Origin: Gliomastix tumulicola
Lineage: Eukaryota > Ascomycota > Sordariomycetes > Hypocreales > Bionectriaceae
Assembly (NCBI GenBank): GCA_001599755.1
Contig: BCHX01000002.1
Location: 4,446,330-4,510,329, forward strand
DNA: 64,000 nucleotides
Direction: 5' to 3'
Shown: in pieces, positions 33,218 to 44,711 of the stretch
How the letters are laid out: every line of letters starts with the position of its first letter
Numbering within the stretch: position 1 is the stretch's first letter
Program-made: the position numbers and the translations under genes
The notes under the pieces: model-generated
Told to the model about the DNA's origin: nothing
The model's database searches: none
Seen by the model: only the letters and a program-made list of their open reading frames with translations

Positions 33218-33790
33218 ACTCGACTGAGTGAGATCCATTCACTAGTCTCGGAAAGCTCGCCTTTCAAAGACCAGGGTACGTGGAACTCTCCATTGTCAAT
33301 GCTTCCCTTATCAGTCGGTGATGCTGGTGGTGACACACTGATACGAGCCGCGAGCGGCGGTGTGAAGCGCCCTCGGCTCGATCATCCCCGATTGGCACTT
33401 GCACTTATCGCATCTCCGAGATAACGGCTCTTTCTCCCCTCTGGCTCGCTTTCGCTGTCTCAGAGTCCCTGCCATGTCGAGTGGATCGCGCGTATCAAGC
33501 CGCAAGCGTGGCGTCGCCAGATCTGCTGTGTACCTGCTTCCGACTCGTGGAAATCCGTCCAAGGTCAAGCTCGTGCTCATGGATCAGCCCTCGTATCATC
33601 TGCTCCAGGCGATCTGGGCGCAGGAGGCGTTGTCCTTGTCTCACCTACTTATCTCTGCTCTACTGCGCTGCCAGTACTTAATGTTTTCCCTGTCCTGCCT
33701 GTGCTTCTCTTGGCCGCCATGGCTGGCTGTCTCACCACACCTTTCCACTGATTCACCATCACACATCGACCTTGGAGGGGATCGGCCAAG

Positions 33791-36700
33791 ATGCTTGCCC
33801 TGAGGATAGACACAACTAACATTCGTCCGTCGGACAGCTTTCCAGAATACGTTGATCCTCTCGAGGAAAGCTCATCAGCCATGACCGACTCACCGAAACC
33901 CAGGCCTATCGCCAGGCTTGTGTCTGACAGCGAGTCCAGCCGTGGCCCGTCACCTCAGCCTTCCCACATCAGTGTCCCTCTACCGGCCCACGATAGAAAT
34001 GGACACCGGATCCTGCGATCAGCCACTGTTGGCTACATCGCCCCGGAGTTCAAGGGCAAGGTCGAGCAGATGAAGTCAGGTGAGTCTGATGGTGAATGTT
34101 TGAGGCTTTGTTCCCTAAACTGATTGCGTCCCACCGTAGTCAAGGAGATCATCCAGCAGGGTGGTTGGCTGCCCGAGGCCATCATCGATGAGCAGATCCA
34201 CTGGTTCTACGAAAAGCTCGGCATTGATGACGTCTACTTCAAGATCGAAGTCCCCTACGCCATCGCCAACCAGATCACCTCTCTGTACGCCGCCAAGGTG
34301 GCTGCCTCTGTCCGCGAGGACAAGCAGGAGGAGATTCGTCTCGACATGGAGGCCAACGACCATGCCATCTACATCGACACCAGCGAGCCCGGTAGGGCCC
34401 GTGTTGGTGGCCCCAGGTATGAGCAGCGCCTCGAGGCCAAGTACCTGGACCACCAGGGCAAGACCAAGTACCGTGTCGAGACCTTCCGCTCCCCGGCCGT
34501 CATCGGCAACAGTCCCTCTAGCAAAGCGACGCTGCGATGCTACTTCGTCTATCAGTGCCTCTTTAAGCAGAAGCCTGAGCACACCGACCCCAAGGACACT
34601 CGTCTCGAGGTCATTGCCGACCACGGTTTCCTGCAAAAGGCAACAGCCAACACCAAGCAGATCTACCAAGAGATCATTGAGCTGGCCGTCAATAGGGCTG
34701 GGCCAGTCATTGAAGTCTTCGACATGGAGGGTCTTGCGGAAAAGCGTCTTGTCGTCGCTTTCCGCGCCCGTACTGCCCACGGCTTGTTCTCAGCCCTCAG
34801 CGACCTCTACCACTACTACGGTGTGACCAGTTCGAGGAAGTATGTTGAGCAGTTCGCCAACGGTATCACTGTCATGAGTGTGTACCTGCGACCTGCTATG
34901 AACCTCGAGGGCCAGTACCCTCCAATGGAGGAGTCGATCCACCAGATCACCAAGGAGATCTCGCTCCTGTACTGCATTCCCAAGAACAAGTTCCACAACC
35001 TCTTCCTCACTGGCGAGCTCAGTCTTCAGGAGTCGGTGTACGCCCATGCATCCTGGGTCTTCGTCCAACACTTCCTCAACCGCCTTGGCCCCGAGTATGC
35101 CTCTCTCTCAGAGCTCTTGGATTCCAAGGATAACGCTCAGGCTGCACTGCTTCTTTCAAAGCTCAAGAAGCGACTCCGCACGGAGACGTTCACGCCCGAC
35201 TACATCCTAGAAATCATCCAGAACTACCCGGGTCTCGTCCGGGCTCTGTATGCTTCCTTCGCCAATGTCCATCTGGCCGTTGGTGCCGACTACGACAAGC
35301 ACTTCATCGCCCCTACCCCGTCGGTTGAGGTGCTCTCGGACGAGAGGCTTCAGGACAGGATCTCCAAGACTGTGGCCAATGAGCACGACGAGATGGTCAT
35401 GACTGCCTTCCGTGTTTTCAACAAGGCTATCCTCAAGACCAACTACTTCACCCCCACCAAGGTCGCTCTCAGCTTCCGCCTTGACCCCTCCTTCCTTCCC
35501 GCCGCTGAGTATCAGAAGCCACTCTATGGCATGTTCCTCGTGATGGGTGCGGAGTTCCGTGGTTTCCACCTTCGATTCAGGGATATCTCTCGCGGAGGTA
35601 TCCGCATTGTCAAGTCTCGAAGCAAGGAGGCATATGCCATCAACGCGCGGCAGCTGTTCGATGAGAACTACAACCTGGCCAACACGCAACAGCGCAAGAA
35701 CAAGGACATCCCTGAAGGTGGCTCCAAGGGTGTGGTTCTGCTCGATCCCAAGCAGCAGGACAAGCAGCGGGAAGCCTTCGAGAAGTACATTGATAGTATT
35801 CTTGATCTTCTTCTCCCGGCCCAAACTCCGGGTATCAAGAACCCCCTGGTGGATCTCTACGGCAAGGAGGAGATCCTCTTCATGGGTCCCGATGAGAACA
35901 CAGCTGACCTTGTGGACTGGGCTACGGAGCATGCCCGTACCCGTGGCGCTGCTTGGTGGAAGTCATTCTTCACCGGCAAATCGCCCAAGCTGGGTGGTAT
36001 CCCTCACGACAAGTATGGCATGACCACCCTGTCCGTCCGAGAGTATGTCAAGGGCATCTACCGCAAGCTGAACCTGGACCCGTCCACGGTTCGCAAGATG
36101 CAGACTGGTGGCCCTGACGGCGACCTCGGCAGCAACGAAATTCTGCTTGGCAATGAGAAATGGACGGCCATTGTCGATGGGTCGGGAGTTCTGGCCGACC
36201 CCAATGGTCTGGACCGCGAGGAGCTTCTCCGCCTTGCTAGGAAGCGAGCCATGATTGTGGAGTATGATCTATCTAAGCTGTCCAAGGATGGCTACCGGGT
36301 TTTGTGCGACGACTCCAACATCAAGCTTCCCACTGGCGAAGTCGTCAGCAACGGTACAACCTTCCGCAATACGTACCACCTTCGCGATACGGGCATGACA
36401 GACTCTTTCGTGCCCTGCGGAGGCAGACCCGAGTCGATTGACTTGATCTCGGTCAGCAAGCTGATCAAGGATGGCAAGTCGACGATTCCCTACATCGTGG
36501 AGGGAGCCAACCTCTTCATCACACAAGATGCTAAGCTCCGTCTTGAAGCGGCTGGGTGCATTCTGTACAAGGATGCCTCGGCAAACAAGGGAGGTGTGAC
36601 TTCATCGTCGCTCGAGGTCCTGGCCTCGCTGTCGTTTGATGACGAAGCCTTCATCGCCAACATGTGCGTCGACACCAAGACTGGGGAGCCCCCTCAGTTC

Positions 36701-37203
36701 TACAAGGACTATGTGAAGCAGGTCCAGGCCAAGATTTGCGAGAATGCTCGCCTTGAGTTCGAGGCTATCTGGCGCGAGCACGAGGCGACTGGCACTGCTC
36801 GGTCTATCCTCTCAGACAAGTTGTCCTGGGCCATCACCGATCTTGACGAGGAGCTGCAGAAGTCGGATCTCTGGACAAACCCGACCATCCGCCATGCAGT
36901 CCTCCGAGACGCCCTGCCAAACCTCCTGCTTGAGAAGATTGGTCTCGAGACCATCATGACTCGTGTGCCAGATGCGTACCTGCGCGCCATCTTTGGTAGC
37001 TACTTGGCCAGCCGATTCGTCTACGAATTCGGTAGCCAGCCCAGCCAGTTCGCGTTCTTTGACTTGTGAGTATACCTTGCTTCTTTTCCATCGTGTATTG
37101 ATTCTAACACGCTTTCCTCGACAGTATGTCCAAGCGCATGGCCATGATGTCGGGTGTGCCCAACGGAACGGAGCAGGTCCGCAGAGCGTCTGTGTCTCAG
37201 TAG
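33791..37203 (+). CDS. gdh2: NAD-specific glutamate dehydrogenase
   Basis: Exons 33791-34079, 34140-37065 and 37125-37203 encode 1097 residues, the large (about 115-120 kDa) fungal NAD-GDH type (Neurospora about 1047, yeast Gdh2 1092). It catalyses oxidative deamination of glutamate to 2-oxoglutarate and ammonium, feeding carbon when glutamate or amino acids are the food. Visible family blocks are RILRSATVGYIAPEF near the N-terminus, FRDISRGGIRIVKSRSKEAY, KDIPEGGSKGVVLL (nucleotide/substrate site region), and YIVEGANLFITQDA with the Gly/Asn-rich KDASANKGGVTSSSLEV. The tail FMSKRMAMMSGVPNG depends on the last intron, which removes a premature TGA. The start at 33791 has a good CCAAGATG context; an in-frame ATG at 33881 (1067 residues) is an alternative. 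The activity is usually induced by carbon starvation, which the sequence itself does not show. Confidence 0.93.
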
Positions 37204-38835
37204 AGCCGAGTGCTTGACAGACAGCGACTCAAGCCTCCCGCCTTTGAATGACTTTGAAGACGACGACTTATCCATGACGCGCTGTTATTCTAGACTTGCC
37301 AGCATATGGTTCTGGCGAAGACGAGGAGACGAGTGTTGCATTGCTTGATACAGACGAGGCAGAGGAAGCCTCCGGTGCACACGGGAAATACAAAAAAACG
37401 AAGGATAAAGGATTCTTTCTTGTGGTTATGTAGAAAAAAAGACTCTTTAGAGCACGTAATATTAGCGAACAGTCGCAGAGACTGGAATTTCTTGAGCCAC
37501 GAAGTTGGGCGTCGCGTGACGTGCTGTGAAGTGACGTGACATGCCATGGATCTTCAGCAACGAGGATCAACATTCATCACACTTTTGCCAGGCTATTAAT
37601 GGAAGCATTGATGGAGCAGCTGGTGATGGAGGGAGGCTTCTGACGGCCATTGGCTGAGAGGCACAAGAGATAATTTAGCGACTTTGGGACTGCTTAGCAC
37701 GGCTCAGCAGCACCGGTGCGGAATTGCAATAGAGTGACATAAACCGATCCGAACAAAGCAAGGCAAATGCGTTGTGCTATTTATGTCGCCCATTTACTGG
37801 GCTTGCATGGCTCCCGTTTCAGGCCCCTGTTCCCGTCCTTGGATGGGCTCCCCATTTTCTTGCCCCTGATTCCCATCCTGCCCCCTCGTCCGAGGCAGGC
37901 TGGAGAGAAACTGCGTTGTATCGCTGAGAGGCATGGAAGATACTCTGGATTTCAGCATACTTACGAATACAAAACACCACAGCGAGGGCAATTCCATTTC
38001 GTAGATCAGATACCTGAGATCGCGCCGCTTTTTAAGGTGCCCAGAGTTTATCGGCCCCTCGCTTACATACCTTATCCATTCCAGCGGAAGCAAGGCACAG
38101 GAACAGGCGCAGTCGCTACTGGAGTCACTATCGACGCCTACCGCCAGGGGCTTCCACCCCGACTTTGGGCGTGTCCTCTTTTTTTTTTTCCCCTTCCCTT
38201 CCCTTCCCTCCTCGCCTCCCTCCTCCGCCCAAAACCCCTGGTAGGAGCATCCCTGCGAGAAGTCGACGTCGGTGGTGCCACCACCAGCCATTCTCTTTCT
38301 TCCTTTCCATTTCAATTATAGCAGTGATTTCTTTCTCTTCGACTGGCTGCTGGTGTTCCCTTGTCGACAGGTCGAACTTGCTCCACTCTCCGTCTCCCCC
38401 GACCTCGCCCAATCTTTCGAAGGACCGGCCGGCACTTGAATATTATCCCCCCCCCTCCCATTCCAAGAGTCGTTTCTCTCGGCGCGCAGCGACCACGACG
38501 GCAATTCGCTCCTTCCCGTCGGTGTTTCTCGGGTTCGAATTTGTTCTATTTTCCTTTTGCGATTTGCGAGCGCATCAAAAGTTTCAGCAAGCGATCGGCG
38601 ACTTCGGGAAGAGCTTCTAGCGGGAGAATAATAAAAAAAAAAAAAAGAAAAAAAAAAAAAGAAAAAAAAAAAAAAGAAAAAAAAAAAAAGAAGAAGAAGA
38701 GAAGGCGAGATATAGGAGAGACGGGTTGGAACGTTTCGCAAGGGAGGAATTGGAACCACGACTGCGCAAAAAGGAGCAAGGAAAAAAGAGACTCGTCTGC
38801 CCTCGCCCGGGGAAGGGGCTAAAATCAGAATCGTC
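37204..38835. other. Intergenic: NAD-GDH 3' UTR and upstream of the SH3 gene
   Basis: No protein gene was recognised. The left part is the dehydrogenase 3' UTR. The right part is a C/T-rich then A-rich leader of the Tea4/Bud14-type gene, containing the striking A-tract repeat at 38632-38700. Confidence 0.5.
38632..38700. repeat. Periodic poly(A) tract (A-runs separated by single G)
   Basis: Four A-runs of about 10-15 bases, each split by a single G, run into GAAGAAGAAG. The tract lies 136-204 nt upstream of the SH3-protein start codon. Poly(dA:dT) tracts exclude nucleosomes in fungal promoters; that role here is inferred. Confidence 0.85.
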
Positions 38836-41800
38836 ATGACCCGACCCTTCATTGTCCGTGCCGGTATGTAAATCTTGGTCGGGTTCGGATGCCCGCATCC
38901 TGGGGGTGCTGGTCTAGCAGGCGCAGGGTGTTGAAGCTCGGACGTCTTCCTACGCGCCACCGGGTGCTATCGCATCTATTTTTTCTTCTCCTTTGGCTTG
39001 TCCCTTTGCTATTGCCTTGTTCATACCTGTCTGTCTGTGTGTCTGTTTTCACGGCGCTGACCTATTCCCTCTCTCTCTCTCTGTGCTCAGACACGATAGA
39101 TCTCCAGGACTCGAACGCACCGTCGGCGAAAGACCACTCCTACAATCGTAGCCACCAGGGCAGCGACAGCACCGCTCCCCATCAGGCGAACACCCTGCGC
39201 GAAGTCGCCCACCAGGCCGCCGAAGACGAGTCCCGCTCTCCTCGCCTCTCCTGGGCCAGCGGCAACGAGCAGCAGGGGCAGGACGACCTCGCCGACGGCG
39301 TCAAGCGCAGGATGCAGCAGCAGCAGCAACAGGATGACCAGAACGAACAGCAGCAGCAACAGCAGCTGGCCAATGCCCAGAATGGCGGCAGCGGCGCGTC
39401 GAGCAGCGACGAGGGGGAGGACGACGGCGACCTGGACGACGACATGATGGACAGGATATCGAGCTCGCCCTCGATAGACGATGGTGCGTATCCCGCTTCC
39501 CCCCTGCCGAGTCCGGCGCGGCGCTCGTGGCCGCGCCGCGTCTCCTCCCTGCAGCACCTCCGAGACCACTACACCGCCGCAGAGCTCAGTAGTACTGAGG
39601 AAAACCCCTCCTCGTATCATGATGCCCCTGAGCACGTGCCACTGCATTACACAGAGACAGAGCGCGCGGGTCATCTTCAGCCGAGCGAGCATGGCGAATC
39701 CGGTTCCGAGTGCGACTGCGTGTACGATACGGCCGCCGACGACGAGGACGAAGCGCATACGGACGAATATGATGATGACGGTGTCTGGGGGGAGGCGCGA
39801 CGACGGGATACACGGTGTGGGAGTGGGCTAGAAAGGGCAGAGTTTCATGGATCTGGGGAGCACGAGTAGGACTCTGCGTCGCGCCATGATGAAGACGATG
39901 AGGAGGGGAGCTCTGACTACAGGTGTTCTACTCCGTCCCGACTACTAGACGACGATGACGACGACGATGACGACGGTATGCCGTCGGCCGGACGGCGATC
40001 GCTCCCCGAGCCGCCGTTCGACTACAGCCAGTGCCTCTCCGAAGAGTCCGCCGACGGCATACCCCCGATGATCCCCTACGAACCATGCTCCGATGACGAA
40101 GATGACAGCGATCTTCCCCTCCCCGAGGACACACGCTTCACAAAGTTTGATGATAGGGCAGAGCGCTTACAGGATGATGCAGAGGACATTGATTTCGAGT
40201 TCGTGTACGCCCTGCACACGTTCGTCGCCACCGTCGAGGGTCAGGCCAACGCGACCAAGGGTGACACCATGGTCTTGTTGGACGACAGCAACAGTTACTG
40301 GTGGCTGGTGAGGATAGTCAAGGATAGTAGCATAGGTGAGGAAGGTCCTTGGCCAAGATGGACTAAGAATCTATTGCTCACGATCTGACTACAGGATACC
40401 TACCGGCCGAACATATCGAAACCCCCACCGAACGGCTCGCACGTCGAAACAAGTACCGCAATGTTGATGTATGTGATGTGATGCAACACAGAAAGGAGAG
40501 GAAGCGAGAGTGCGACAGCTGACAAAACTACATAGCTCTCCGCCACCATGCTGAGTGACAATGCGCCAAAGCAAAAGCAGTCTTTTAAGGGCATTCGCAT
40601 GAGGCGGAAGACGGTTACCTTTACCGAACCCACTTATGTCGACTACACTGAGATTGACTACTCGTCCGACGAGGAGGATATCGAAGAGTTGTTTGGTCAG
40701 AATGTGATTGTGCAACAACAGCAGGCCGAGCAGCAGCAGAAGCAACAGGCCGCCTCTCAGAAGCTCGAGGAAGACGAGATCACAGAAGAGAGCGCCAAGG
40801 TCGAGCCCCTCAAGACACGGCCAGAGAAGGAGTCTTCTACCGACTCCGACAAGCAAGACGCTATTGAGGAAGAGAGGAGAGACAGCGAGGAGATTGTCGA
40901 GGGTAGAGTGGACGGTGTGCGCAGGACTAGGAACGGCACCATCAGAACCACCGACTCGTTCTTCAAAGATGAGACAGTCGAGACCAAGAAGATCAGTCTC
41001 ACGCCTAACCTGCTGCGGGATGACACTTCTTCTCGACCGTCTACCGACTCCAACGGATCCAAGGGACGGGTCAGCCTCGAAAGTAAGATGGAGAAAGAGT
41101 TGGTTGCCGACAAGGATAAGAAAGGCAAGAAGGATAAGAAGCCAAGTGCCATCCGAAGCTTCTTCTCTAGAAAAGATAAGAAGCGGACGACGGACGATGA
41201 CGATGAGTCCTTTGGCAAGCGATCGATGGATATCATTTCGGAGCCAAGGGACAGCGAGGACCCCGGCGTCACGGAGCAACATCGACAGTCTCCAGAGAAG
41301 TCATCGCCCGGCCGAAGCTCAAGCAAGTTGCAGAAGCATCAGCCCAGGTCGGACTCGGCTCTCTCGCGCAAGGACTCGACACAAGCCAAGCCGCAAGGGC
41401 TCGCGTCTCACCTTGCCGAGGGTCGGAACAACGATGTCTCCTACGTCCCGCCTGCCTCTATGCGCATCATCGATCCCGAGACGCGGGAGACCAAAGAGGT
41501 CTCGTCAAGTCAGGTCCGTCAGCCAGAGCCAAGCTTGGACAGGCCTGGTCCCGCTCCCTCATCATCGTTACCTAGAGGCCCAGACCCCAACGCTGCTCGG
41601 CCTTTGCAGGCAGTCCAGGCCAAATCTCGCATGGAGCTGGATGATTCAGACAGTGACGACGAGGCCGAAGCTATCCTGCACTCGGCTGAAGTCACTTCAG
41701 AGCTACAGCCGGATAAGCGAAGCGAGGAGAAGCTACTCCGGCCACAGCTTCCTGGGGCTTTCCCGGACAGCTTCCAGACGGTGTCAACTGCATCAAGCGA

Positions 41801-42282
41801 CCAAACGGTTCGTCCCCTCGACCAGGACCGCGAGCGGCTCTCCGAGTCCCCTGTGCACGTCTCACCTGTCGTGTCGCACAACACGCAGAATCCCCCCGAC
41901 CTCATGGCCGACAATGCCCAGGAGGCATCCTCGCCAGAGGACTCTCCCACGCCGGACTTCGCCACCGTCGACGAGTCTTCCAAGGAGAGAGATCAGCCCC
42001 AGTGGGATGACGAGAAGCTGCGTGCATTCTTCGACGAAGGCGAGCATGTCCGGGATCTTCTTGCTGTGGTATATGATACCTCAGACGTCGATCCTTCGGA
42101 CTCAGCCGCAAGCGGGCTATTTCGCGAACAGAATGCCAGGCTGGCCGAGATCACGACAGTAAGTACATACCTATTCATATTCAGACTACAGTGTCAGCAC
42201 CTTGCTAACTTATCAACAGCAACTCGACAACATGCTTGGAGACTGGCTGGCCAGAAAACAACGGTCACGCGGGACCGTGTAA
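38836..42282 (+). CDS. SH3-domain polarity protein, Tea4/TeaC/Bud14 type (contains an in-frame TAG)
   Basis: Exons 38836-38863, 39091-40335, 40395-40468, 40536-42158 and 42220-42282 form one frame of 1011 codons except for TAG at 39867-39869. The N-terminus MTRPFIVRADTIDLQDSNAP is followed by poly-Gln and very acidic stretches. An SH3 domain (about 379-440) reads DFEFVYALHTFVATVEGQANATKGD, then SYWWLV and, across the intron, SIGYLPAEHIETP. Just after comes KTVTF (40608-40622), a perfect RVxF-type docking motif for protein phosphatase 1. Tea4, TeaC and Bud14 combine an SH3 domain with PP1 binding and direct formin-dependent polarised growth at cell tips. The rest is Ser/Lys/Glu-rich and disordered, with a short conserved tail (LDNMLGDWLARKQR). 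Either a 108-nt intron (39815-39922, weak GTGTGG donor) removes the TAG and keeps frame, or the TAG is a real nonsense codon or a sequencing error. Confidence 0.85.
39313..39365 (+). repeat. CAG/CAA repeat encoding poly-Gln
   Basis: Two runs of Gln codons (six each, mixed CAG/CAA) separated by DDQNE lie within the N-terminal part of the SH3 protein; the mixed codons suggest a slowly changing tract. Confidence 0.85.
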
Positions 42283-43265
42283 ACCACGATCGATTCCAAT
42301 ACCTTTCGTTTCAATTCTTTTCCCCCTTGTTCTTAACATTGCAAGCTTCGTCTTTTTCCACCCTTTTCTTACAAATCAGGCCAATGGCCATCGGGATAGC
42401 TAGGCTGTGCCCAAACGGCGTCTAGGCGCGGAGGGCGAGGTCCAACATGCAGGATGCAAGCCATTCTTCGCCGGCTGTTGTCTTGATCCTCTCCTCCCCC
42501 CTTGTTCTTCTTCTTTCTTTCACGTTTCTTCTTGGGGTTGAGGGCGGGCATGCATCCACCCCCCCCCCCCCCCCCCCCCTTTCTTTTCTCTCTCATCTTC
42601 GAAGGGGGTTTTGTGTTTTGGTTTTGTGTTGTTTTTCTTCTTGGGCAAATGCATGATATGAGGACCATTGAAATGAATCATACCCGGTGGATATGATGGA
42701 TAGAGAAGATATACTTTTTTTTTGCATTTGGCTTCTTTTTTTTAGGCTTGGAGGTGATGGGGAATGGAATGTGTCTTTGAGGCACTTTGAAAACTGAACT
42801 CTTTTCCAACGTGACTGTCCATCCATATAAGTTTACTGTTCCGATGATTAAGACAGACTTTGGAGTAGAAGTATAGTCGACTCCGTTTCCATCGACTTGA
42901 TTTCAGGATGATTGGATGAGCCCTGCATGGATGTCGATCGTGGCATCACGACATTTCTTCACGATCCCGAGACTGGAGTTTATTTCTTTTATTGTTCTTT
43001 TTTTCATGAAAGCATATGCCTAACCCCGAGTTCCGATGTAGAACACATGTTGGAAAAAAAATAAAAAAGCGAGACAAAGGGGAAAATACGTTCCAACGTC
43101 CCAAGCACAGCGTCCCTCCGAGGGAGCTGTTTCCCTTTTTTTCGTTTTTCCCTTCCCGCTCGCTCCAGGAGGAGCTTTGATTTCGGTTCGCTACCTCCGC
43201 CAGTTCGCTCTGAACTCCGTTCCCGTCGTTTGAAAAAAACACTTTGATTGGGGTGCAAAAGTGCT
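42283..43265. other. Convergent 3' intergenic region
   Basis: This stretch lies between the SH3-protein stop and the eL32 stop on the opposite strand. It holds both 3' UTRs, a 21-base poly-C tract (42559-42579) and several T-runs. No gene was recognised. Confidence 0.5.
42559..42579. repeat. Poly-C homopolymer
   Basis: 21 consecutive C residues in non-coding sequence; length is likely to vary and to be error-prone in sequencing. Confidence 0.9.
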
Positions 43266-44173
43266 TTATACCTCGGTGGTGACCTTGGCCTTGGGGTTCG
43301 TGACCTTGACGCCGAGCTGCTTCGCGCGGGTGATGATGTCGATGCGCTTGCGGGAGGAGACGTTGTGGGCGATCCTGTGGGTGATTTGTTAGTTAGTCTT
43401 GATGTCTCTATATATATATGTGTGTGTGTGTGAGGCGGGTGTCGCGAGGGGAACGTACTCGGCAGCGAAGGTGCGGTTGTGCATCAGGAGGAGCTCGACG
43501 TCCTGGGTGTTGCTGACGAGGAAGGCCTTGTGGCCGGAGGGCGTCAGGAAGCGGGTCTTCTTGTTGGAGCCGAAGCCGATCTGTTCGAGGAATCGTTTGT
43601 CAGTGATCATGTTCTCCCAATCATACTAACTAGATCGTCCTAGGCGAGGACCGAGCAGAGAAGCGGTTCACACAGAGGTTGACCAATTCTACTCGCCCCT
43701 GCCCAGTCGCTCTAGATGTAGCTCGTCGAGGGGAAAACGTACCGAGGGCATGACCTGGGTGCCCCTGAAGCGTCTGCGGACTCGGTTGTCGATACCCTTG
43801 GGCTTGCGCCAGCTGGGGTCGAGGCACTTGAACCGGTCACTCTGGTGACGGGTGAAGCGCTTCGTGCCTGTTCATCGCCAACTGTCAATCAAACGGTTCT
43901 CTCGGCCGTGATGCCGTCCTCCTCCCCAGGTTTCGTGGCGGAAAATAATCTTCCCCCCTCCAAAAATTCTCGAACCTGTTTCCCCCGCCGCCGGCCGTGA
44001 ACTTTCAATTCGTCGTCATCTTATTTTTCTTCCTTCGTCGTTCATCGGTCCAGGCGGTGACGGAAGTGCGAGGCGAGATATGGAGGGTATTCCTTGAGCC
44101 CTCGAGGAGACGGGGGGGGAGAAAAAAACGTACGCTTCTTCACGATAGGGACGTGCTTCTTGGCGGAAACCAT
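43266..44173 (-). CDS. rpl32: 60S ribosomal protein eL32
   Basis: Exons 44173-44134, 43867-43743, 43580-43459 and 43374-43266 encode 131 residues, the exact size of eukaryotic eL32. The protein reads MVSAKKHVPIVKKRTKRFTRH, then RFKCLDPSWRKPKGIDNRVRRR, IGFGSNKKTRFLTPSGHKAF, VELLLMHNRTFAAEIAHNVSS and ends KVTNPKAKVTTEV. It is a basic component of the large subunit near the exit-tunnel side. Introns interrupt the coding region three times, as is common for ribosomal-protein genes of filamentous ascomycetes. It is transcribed away from the uS9 gene. Confidence 0.96.
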
Positions 44174-44265
44174 CTTCAATGACCGTTAGCAGACGTAGCA
44201 AGACCAAATAAGAGGACGAGATCAAATGTGTCAATCCTCCAAAGTAGGGAATCACAAAGACTCAC
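44174..44265 (-). other. 5'-UTR intron of rpl32 ending directly at the ATG
   Basis: On the minus strand a strong donor (AAG|GTGAGT, starting 44265) is followed by a CTAAC branch word (reverse of 44183-44189) and an AG immediately before the ATG at 44173. The 92-nt leader intron thus places the start codon at the first base of the next exon. No ATG lies in the visible upstream leader. Confidence 0.6.
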
Positions 44266-44711
44266 CTTGAGCTGTGGGTTAGTGGGATGGCGGTCGAATG
44301 TGTCGTCAACGAGAAGTTCCTTCTGCAACAAACACTTCGAGAGAGGGCGGATTGGAATTTGGAGCGGGTTCCGCAACGGAACCTTGCAAGGGCTTAGGGC
44401 TTTCCTCAAGGAAAAATTCCAGATCACGTGCGTCCGCCAAAGTGTGCACCTTTTTTTTCCACTTTGGTGGGTGGCACCTTTTTTTCTTCCCTTTTCAGTG
44501 GGGCGCCACAGGCAGGGTGCTGCCATTCCCGAGATGGCTTAGCGCTGCTCACTTCTGAAGGGCACAAACCCTTTCCTTGACCTTTGCAAAAACTCCCGCT
44601 AGGCAAACCTCGAATAGCATCACGGTTTCGACGCCCCCTTCCTACTCGCCCAACTAACCCCCTTCCTTTATCTTCAGCACATCTCACGAGGATAATTGCA
44701 TAGCCGCAATC
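44174..44711. promoter_or_regulatory. Shared divergent promoter of rpl32 and rps16
   Basis: 538 bp separate the two ribosomal-protein start codons, which point outward. Co-regulation of a large- and a small-subunit gene from one intergenic region is plausible. C/T-rich initiator-like tracts precede both genes; no TATA box is evident. Confidence 0.55.

Larger units (their letters stand above)
28318..33790. other. Gene-poor region upstream of NAD-glutamate dehydrogenase
   Basis: These 5.5 kb hold no protein I can support. Open frames are short, overlapping and without coding-like codon bias or family motifs. There is a GT microsatellite (30139-30160), GGTACC words at 31591, 32162 and 32196, and scattered AGGTA/TACCT words. 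The right-hand kilobase looks like a transcribed leader of the dehydrogenase gene. Confidence 0.5.

Noticed and set aside
33399..33803. 134-codon frame before NAD-GDH as an N-terminal extension
   Set aside because: It is in a different phase from the dehydrogenase, has no family similarity, and no intron joins it cleanly; kept only as possible leader sequence.
34115..35932. Long antisense frames (221 and 241 codons) in the NAD-GDH gene
   Set aside because: They are shadows of strongly biased codons in a conserved enzyme; no motif or start context supports them.
42559..42579. Poly-C tract as a functional element
   Set aside because: A homopolymer in a 3' intergenic region; more likely replication slippage or a sequencing artefact than a signal.
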